DNA from: Blattamonas nauphoetae
Taxonomy: Eukaryota > Preaxostyla > Oxymonadida
Assembly: GCA_033064195.1 (NCBI GenBank)
Contig: JARBJD010000604.1
Span: forward strand, 1 to 29,490
Length of the DNA: 29,490 nucleotides
Direction of reading: 5' to 3'
The notes beneath the pieces were generated by a model. That model saw only the letters and a list, made by a program, of their open reading frames with translations. It searched no databases and was not told where the DNA came from. The translations under genes and the position numbers were made by a program. This document shows, in pieces, positions 24,190-29,490 of this stretch. How positions within the stretch are numbered: position 1 is the first letter of the stretch; every line of letters begins with the position of its first letter.

Positions 24190-24924
24190 AACCCACGACA
24201 GATCAAAGCATTAGTGAATAGGTTACTGAATTGCACACAACACTCTAAAGAGAAAATATTCAATGTCAAGTTCAATAGAACCAACACTTTACCAGTATAT
24301 GACGTCTATGATTCACATGGAGAGTATGTTGCAAACGATGAAACATACTTCGAGGATTGGTTCAATGGAGGTCTCTCTCCGAATTTAACTCTCTCAGATG
24401 GAACAAAAGTAGTCTCACAGTTTCTGATTGAATTCTTGGGAAAACGTTTTAGTGATTGGAGATGTGAAAAAGCATACAAGATGTATAAAGAATATCATCG
24501 AAAGTACAATCAGCAAGTGACACCAATTCTCTCACCAAGAGTTCGAAGCCCTGCAGAGGCAAGACAAATCCCAACACCAGTGCAGAGACCAATAGTTGTA
24601 GAACCACCTGAATATCCAATAGTGCCTGGACAGAAGAGAAACTTAAAAACGATTGGGTTTGAATATGAATATCCAATGAAGGAGAGGAGGTTCGAAGAGG
24701 AGGACGAGGATGACATTATTCCTATTTCACATTTGCAACATCCAATTGAGAGAAATCCCTTCTTCATTCCAACTGCGTTCAACCACCCAGTGAGAGAGAT
24801 CAGACAGTACGAACCGACGACACAGCAAGTGCTCAATAAGTTGGAACAAATGAAGGGCTTTTTTGATCATCAACAAAGAAATGATTCAGAAGATGAACAG
24901 ATAAAGCTGAGAACTCAATCATGA
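24187..24924 (+). CDS. 245-aa acidic Pro-rich element protein, unknown function
   Basis: I do not recognise this 245-residue protein. The N-terminal half is folded-looking, with two F-x-D-W motifs (TYFEDWFNGG near residue 58, KRFSDWRCEKAYKMY near 88). The second half is disordered-looking, rich in Pro (PTPVQRPIVVEPPEYPIVPG) with an acidic patch (RRFEEEDEDDIIP) and a polar tail. The last four bases ATGA overlap the start of the next small gene, which shares the F-x-D-W motif. Such a bimodal protein could be an adaptor or a virion tegument-type factor, but the function is unknown. It looks whole. Its 3' tail is repeated at positions 1-60. Confidence 0.6.
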   Translation: MNPRQIKALVNRLLNCTQHSKEKIFNVKFNRTNTLPVYDVYDSHGEYVANDETYFEDWFNGGLSPNLTLSDGTKVVSQFLIEFLGKRFSDWRCEKAYKMYKEYHRKYNQQVTPILSPRVRSPAEARQIPTPVQRPIVVEPPEYPIVPGQKRNLKTIGFEYEYPMKERRFEEEDEDDIIPISHLQHPIERNPFFIPTAFNHPVREIRQYEPTTQQVLNKLEQMKGFFDHQQRNDSEDEQIKLRTQS

Positions 24925-25172
24925 ATAATCAAAAGCAAATGGAACACTTTATTACATCACACATTCTGGATGCTAATAAAATGAACAGGGACACATTTGT
25001 TCGAACCTCAATTAACAGACCTATTGCGAACGATGATATTGACTTCATTCTGACTCACACAAAACAAATCCCATTCGGAGGAAGATCATTTCAGGATTGG
25101 TATGAGGAATATGATCACAGATGGAGTGTTGCACATCCGAGGAAAATCCAGAGAGAAAAAGTGACAGATTGA
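24921..25172 (+). CDS. 83-aa element protein sharing an F-x-D-W motif with its upstream neighbour
   Basis: This is a small protein of 83 residues. It overlaps the preceding gene by four bases (ATGA), which implies coupled expression or termination-reinitiation on one transcript, as no T-box precedes it. The segment GGRSFQDWYEEYDHRWS resembles GKRFSDWRCEKAYKMYKEY of the neighbour, so it may be a one-motif relative. There is no membrane segment. It ends 18 bases before the likely integrase start at 25190. The other copy, at about 61-300, is broken. Confidence 0.55.
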   Translation: MNNQKQMEHFITSHILDANKMNRDTFVRTSINRPIANDDIDFILTHTKQIPFGGRSFQDWYEEYDHRWSVAHPRKIQREKVTD

Positions 25173-25189
25173 TAATTGAAACACCAACG

Positions 25190-26130
25190 ATGCCTAAAAC
25201 AACGGAGACAATCGTGTATCCTTTTCGATCAAAATGCAGTTCATGTCGAAAGCAATTACAGGTGATCCACAGAAGACATCAGACAGAAAGGTTCCACAGA
25301 ATTGTGATCGACCATACTTTTCTCCCAAGTTTGGATCCTGGGAAATTGATCTCGTTTTTATCCAATCACCAACGTCGAAAACAGTACTTCAGATTTACCT
25401 ATTTGCCATCAATATAAACACGAAATACCTTGTTGTGATTCCTGTTCTGGATAAATCATGGAGTAAAGTCAAGACTGCAATCAATGATCTGATTAATCAT
25501 CGTGGAGTTCATGTCAACAACATTCGTGGTGATGGAGAAGCTGCTTGGACAAGTGGAGAAGCATCAGACTTTGTAAGGAACAGAAAGTCAGGACATATTT
25601 CACAAGTTCACCATTCACAAATCACAACAGAATTGTCGATCGAGTGATAAGAACAATAAGAGATGGATTCCAAGACAATGCAACACAAATGGCAAATCAT
25701 TCACTGATGAATCAGATGGTGGAATACTATAACATAACTCCTCATCGAGCGTACTGGAACAAGTTCACTCCACAACAGGCACAAAACAATAGAGATTGAA
25801 GCATTGTATATCTCCAGTTGTGAAGAACAATTGAAGAACATCCAAAGACAACAGACATCACAGATGTTATGGAAATGCAAACCAGGAAACATATCGCTGA
25901 TTCATCTTGATTTGGACAAGACTGTTGCCAAGTTTCAGAAGAAGAGAAGACAGTTTCAATTTGTGGGGAAATTCATCGAATACAAACACGGAAATGTGGT
26001 GGCAAAACTTCTGAATGGACTCACATGTCTGTCAAAAGTTGTCTACGTTCCAATCCAACACACCAAGTTCCATGCAGACTCTCTTGACGACTTAACTCCA
26101 GAATTCATTGCTGAGTTCGGTCTACTCTGA
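25190..26130 (+). pseudogene. Retrovirus-type (DDE) integrase, copy B, broken
   Basis: This is the second copy of the integrase at 313-1249, clearly alignable along its length. It shows GSWEIDLVFIQSPTSKTVLQ, the second acidic block near HVNNIRGDGEAAW, the NHNRIV region, HRAYWNKFTPQQAQ and the basic FQKKRRQFQFVGKFIEY tail. It ends LDDLTPEFIAEFGLL. A short Cys-containing stretch before the core (CSSCRKQLQVIHRRH) might be part of a zinc-binding N-terminus, but this is uncertain. The copy is a fossil with roughly two or three breaks. Confidence 0.85.
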
Positions 26131-26181
26131 CCTCAGAACTTCGTTCGCTTCAATTTAAGCTAATCTCAAAAATGTTTCAGA

Positions 26182-26202
26182 TATTTTTATTTCACTTAAA
26201 TG
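26182..26202 (+). promoter_or_regulatory. T-box plus TAAATG start, coiled-coil gene copy B
   Basis: ATTTTTATTTCACTTAAATG corresponds to the copy A site at 1267-1285 and fixes the start codon of this gene family. Confidence 0.5.
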
Positions 26203-26543
26203 ACATCACTGAAAATATTAGAACCGTTTGATCCTGAGCAGAAAGAGTTCACAAACATCCACGACTTTCAGAGATACTTGGAAGAATAGAAAGGAACTGA
26301 ATGAGTACACAACACAGAAACTGAATAGGATGATCCAAATTGATGGATATCGAATAACAAAATAAGAGGTGAGATTGCACTGAAACGATATAATGATGCT
26401 TCCACTTCTCCTAATTCACTCTCGATTGATCAGAGATTATCAGATATTGAAGAATCAATTCGAACGCTGACTGTACTCTCAGTATGAGGCTTCGAAGTCT
26501 TGACGAGACCATTGGTAACCTTCTACAAGAGATCGCCGACTAG
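26200..26543 (+). pseudogene. Coiled-coil gene, copy B, broken
   Basis: It matches the gene at 1286-1645 closely (LEPFDPEQKEFTNIHDF and the SIDQRLSDIEESI region). The copy is a fossil with a few breaks. An insertion of about 30 bases relative to copy A lies at its 3' end and contains a small hairpin. Confidence 0.75.
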
Positions 26544-26547
26544 GCGA
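26533..26547. terminator. Hairpin between convergent genes, copy B only
   Basis: TCGCC and GGCGA form a five-pair stem around GACTA at the convergent ends of the coiled-coil and ATPase genes. The segment is absent at the equivalent site of copy A. Confidence 0.3.
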
Positions 26548-27446
26548 GTGCGACATAGCAAGGTTCTCTGACCCTTCTGATTAACCCATCTTTGTTGATC
26601 TCATTCAGTGCAACTCCATCTGTATTGTATCGAAGAATGATTGCTTCACACTTTTGTTTCCGTTGATAAATATTCCAGAAGTGTTGAGTATCAATTGGTG
26701 AGTTCAACTGAGGATAGACTCTGCTGATTCGTTCTTTGTTGAATCCTCCAAAGATCCACATTGAATCAATGTTTGACTTCATGTCTGCTGACAAACTGAA
26801 GAGCTCATGCATCGTCAGAAAGAATGTGAATTTCGGTTGTCGATTCTCGAGTAACAGGTCCATCATGGTCATTCTATTTTTGGATGTTCTTCGTTCACCT
26901 AGGATTCTACGACAGTCATCGAGGAGGATAATCGTTTGGAGATTCTTTACTGAGAAGTCATCAATGTACAGTGAGTCAAAGAGATTCTCTCTGCATTCAT
27001 CAGTAATTCTATCTTGCCACTGATTGTCAATGATCTCTTCATACGCAGCTTTCGATTCAGAGGTTCCAGCAGGAAATGGAAGTGCATCATCGTATTTGAC
27101 TTTCACATAAGGAACATTCAGTATTGGTTTGAATTTATCGAATGTAGGATCAATGTTCTTATCAGTGACGAAGACAAACAAGTGAAAGAGTTCATTCCGA
27201 ACCTGAACATTCTGTGGCTTGGCAGCCTCTCCGAAGAGCATTAAAGGTCTTTCCACTTCCTCTATTTCCAACAAGGACATTGACACTATTGCGATTGAAA
27301 TGAAGGTCTGGATGAATTTGTGATTGCACTTCATGAGACACATTCCTATTTGATGCTTCACTCAATTTAGCATTCACGTATGCTGTTAGAGAAAAGTGTT
27401 CCACCCTCCGTGAAACCTCTGGTTTAGCCATATTCGATTTGTTCAT
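26540..27446 (-). pseudogene. A32-type packaging ATPase, copy B, broken
   Basis: It corresponds to the ATPase at 1616-2470, from MNKSNM at 27446 through the GNRGSGKT Walker A block and the TIILLDDC Walker B block to the same C-terminal GLIRRVRE. The protein-coding part after Walker A is largely the same as in copy A. The copy is a fossil with about three breaks and has extra sequence near its start relative to copy A. Confidence 0.85.
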
Positions 27447-27489
27447 TTGTGATTTAACTCTAATTAAAAATATACTTTGGTTTTTTGTT

Positions 27490-28453
27490 TTGGATGAAAT
27501 GTCAATGATACCACAGATTGTGTACAACCAACCACAAAGAAAAACAAGAGAAGAAACCAAAAATGAGATACGCTGAGCAAAGTCAAGCAGCATTGAAAAG
27601 AATCTATGCTGACGATGATATTCAAACCAGATGGAACGATGCCCTCAGTAGTTATCCATCAGCGCTTGAGTACATTAAGAGAACTGGACAGAATTGGACT
27701 GTTCTCATGGAACAACATGGAAAAATCCAGATGTGATGGTCTACGATAATGAGACGAAAGATTTGATTGCAGTCAATGGTGCCATGCTAGCTCCATACAA
27801 CAGTAGACCAGTCAAAGAGACATACTACGCAATGAATCCAACACCAGACAAGCGAAAACAGACATCATATACAGCATTTAATCGCCAATTCGGAAGGAAA
27901 ATCAAAGCTTCACACTCTAATTTCCTCAAGAATGGATCATACGATTTACCATCCAATTATCGAGACATCAGCTATGGAGACATGCAAGCACAAAGATCAC
28001 AACAACCATATGCAATAATGAAGCTGTTGGTGACTTCATGACAAATGGATTGGAATAACTCGTGCCAGTCGAGATAATCCAGCTGATCTTGAGAAACATG
28101 TAATAGACAATATGGTGTTCAATTCAATTCAATCGAAAGTAGCATCACAAATGTGGGACAAAATGGCCGGAAGAACATCTTTCAGGATTCGACAGTACCA
28201 ACGAAGGACATCAGAGAATGAAGAAAGAAAGGATTTCAAGGAGCAGGTGTATCCACAGTTTCTAGAATTTATCACAAGTCAAGAAGATTTGCCAACATTC
28301 CTTGGTAGACATAATGCTACCATAGCATCAGATATTAGTACACTGACACCAAAGCATATACAACGAGAACAGATGATGATATCGGTCAATACCAATCTAC
28401 GAATATGCCTGCTTACTCTCAATATGTTCCGGTACCAGGAAAGAAATGTCTGA
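27490..28453 (+). pseudogene. 320-aa protein gene, copy B, broken
   Basis: It aligns with the gene at 2532-3494. The central block (VMVYDNETKDLIAVNGAM, PYNSRPVKETYYAMNPTP) is nearly unchanged, and the last third is the most diverged. The copy has several breaks. Confidence 0.8.
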
Positions 28454-28470
28454 TTAAAACATTAATATAT

Positions 28471-28492
28471 ATTTTTATTTTTATAGAAAGTA
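28471..28492 (+). promoter_or_regulatory. T-box promoter-like site, 195-aa gene copy B
   Basis: ATTTTTATTTTTATAGAAAG lies directly before the ATG at 28493, matching the copy A site at 3516-3537. Confidence 0.45.
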
Positions 28493-29080
28493 ATGCAACC
28501 AATTCTAAGTTGTCAGTTTACATAATACACAAGTTCTTCTTCAGTACCAACATCAATCACCAACAATGTCATCATCGAGGATAGGAGCAAAGCTGGCGTA
28601 GATAATAGAGGATCGAAGATGGAGATGGAAAGAGTGTGCTCTGAACCTGTGGTATCCAATGAACGAGGTGCTTATGATCCACCACTGGAGACATATCCAT
28701 CAGCACCGATTCAAAGTCGTTCTATTCCACTAAGAGAGTACATCAATATTTCAGCATTCAAAGATCAGCTACTGCTTGTCTACAAAATGCTTTGCTTGTG
28801 AAAAGAAACTATTGAATAATCTCATTGAACCATCGAAGAAGCTGATCACAAACCAAAGTGATTTATGTGCACTGATTGCGACACTCACTGGAATCAATGA
28901 TGTGGTGATTGAACTGGATGACCTGTCTGACAAGTGCTTATGTCTGAATAAACTCCCAGTGTTTCGAGACCATTTTCAAGATCCTTGTTGGAGGAAAAGA
29001 TATGAGCATTGCCTACAATGAAGCATACAACACTATTCTCAATTATGGCATTTCTCTGACGAAGCGATTCCTCGCTAAAA
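28493..29080 (+). pseudogene. 195-aa protein gene, copy B, broken
   Basis: The conserved core (ETYPSAPIQSRSIPLREY through LDDLSDKCLCLNKLP to NTILNYGISLTK) is present and close to copy A. The N-terminal region differs more. The copy is broken in a few places. Confidence 0.75.
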
Positions 29081-29095
29081 TTATAAATGAATTGT

Positions 29096-29117
29096 ATTTT
29101 TATTTTTTACATAAATG
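29096..29117 (+). promoter_or_regulatory. T-box plus TAAATG start, 113-aa gene copy B
   Basis: TTTTTATTTTTTACATAAATG is the same arrangement as at 4178-4199. Confidence 0.5.
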
Positions 29118-29412
29118 GCACCAGGAAGTTTCAACAAACTCAAAATATTGGCAAGCAATTCTTTCAATTCATCAAACCTCTATCCAACGTTGTTTGGCAA
29201 GGTCGGTGGTGGATTGCTCTCTCAAACGAACAGTAAATTTGGACAAACAGCAGGTGGAATACTCAATGGATTAGGAGAATGATGGACGTTTATCAACAAA
29301 ATAAAGCGATCAATCGTCAACAAAACCACAGATGATCGGTTTTGAACCTCCGAGATGGACGATTATCGATGATTATGCCGCTCCTCTAATTTAAATTCAA
29401 TTCAAAGGATAA
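29115..29412 (+). pseudogene. Amphipathic protein 1 gene (MAPG family), copy B, broken
   Basis: The sequence opens with MAPGSFNKLK and keeps the Gly-rich hydrophobic region, matching 4197-4538, but the copy is broken in a few places. Confidence 0.75.
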
Positions 29413-29446
29413 GCATTCACTGAGTATTGTTCAGATATTTTATTAA

Positions 29447-29490
29447 ATGGCAGGTTGGTTATCAAAATTGGCAGCAGTTGGAAAATATAC
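29447..29490 (+). pseudogene. Amphipathic protein 2 gene, copy B, start only (cut by window end)
   Basis: It starts at TAAATG after a T-rich box and reads into GWLSKLAAVGK, as the gene at 4576 does. Only the first 44 bases are in the window. Confidence 0.6.

Larger units (their letters stand above)
14141..29490 (+). mobile_element. Polinton/Maverick-like element, copy B (right end outside window)
   Basis: This is a second copy in the same orientation as copy A. It is interrupted by a hAT insertion at 15267-17771 and cut by the window end. Positions 24863-29490 align with positions 1-4628 at an offset of about 24862. It contributes the polymerase end of the gene set, which copy A lacks inside the window. 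The part from 25.2 kb onward is clearly decayed, with of the order of ten breaks spread over integrase, ATPase and virion genes. The left limit is inferred from the facing inverted repeats and could be anywhere between 14.1 and 19.1 kb. Confidence 0.75.

Noticed and set aside
1-29490. CRISPR array or bacterial operon structure
   Set aside because: There are no regularly spaced short repeats with spacers and no Shine-Dalgarno pattern. The gene set and transposons are eukaryotic.

Overview
The window is dominated by a Polinton/Maverick-like (virus-like) DNA element in an AT-rich eukaryotic, probably animal, genome. The host is not identified. A nematode is plausible from the style of the non-coding DNA and from what is known of Maverick hosts, but this is a weak inference. 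The element kit is recognisable: protein-primed DNA polymerase B, retrovirus-type integrase, FtsK/HerA-type packaging ATPase, two capsid-like paralogues, a fibre-like protein ending in a peptidase S74 chaperone, and many small genes without recognised homologues.

Layout. Positions 1-4628 and 24863-29490 are two copies of the same segment in the same orientation, about 24.86 kb apart, so the window holds one full period of a head-to-tail pair plus the start of the next. Copy A reads: remains of two small genes (1-300), integrase (313-1249, broken), small coiled-coil gene (1286-1645), ATPase (2470-1616, minus), 320-aa protein (2532-3494), 195-aa protein (3538-4125), two short amphipathic proteins (4197-4538, 4576-4881), capsid paralogues (4951-6813, 6866-8554), 136-aa protein (8586-8996), S74 fibre (minus, 8980-9771), a truncated repeat-domain gene (9892-10032, minus) and a 163-aa gene (10078-10569, minus). 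Copy B reads: repeat-domain genes (14333-14926, 19153-19542), 213-aa gene (19586-20227), PolB (20410-24163, broken), 245-aa and 83-aa genes (24187-25172), then integrase and downstream genes, mostly broken, to the window edge.

The 10.6-19.1 kb centre is where the right end of copy A faces the left end of copy B. Three nested inverted repeats lie there. Inside them sits a GC-richer DIRS-type tyrosine-recombinase retroelement fossil (about 11.5-14.3 kb) with 60-bp inverted repeats that match at 59 positions. A hAT DNA transposon with an open transposase (15267-17771) has inserted into the right arm. It has perfect 12-bp terminal inverted repeats and a perfect 8-bp target duplication. The same region holds a pair of tRNA-like sequences and about 1.3 kb of gene-free repeat DNA.

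How it works together. Nearly every element gene starts directly after a T-rich box, and many starts read TAAATG, an arrangement like poxvirus late promoters. Virion genes carry one T-box, while the genes near the element ends carry two. This suggests two expression classes within one virus-like programme: end-proximal and replication genes, and virion genes. The structural genes of copy A are open, which contrasts with the decayed integrase and with copy B.
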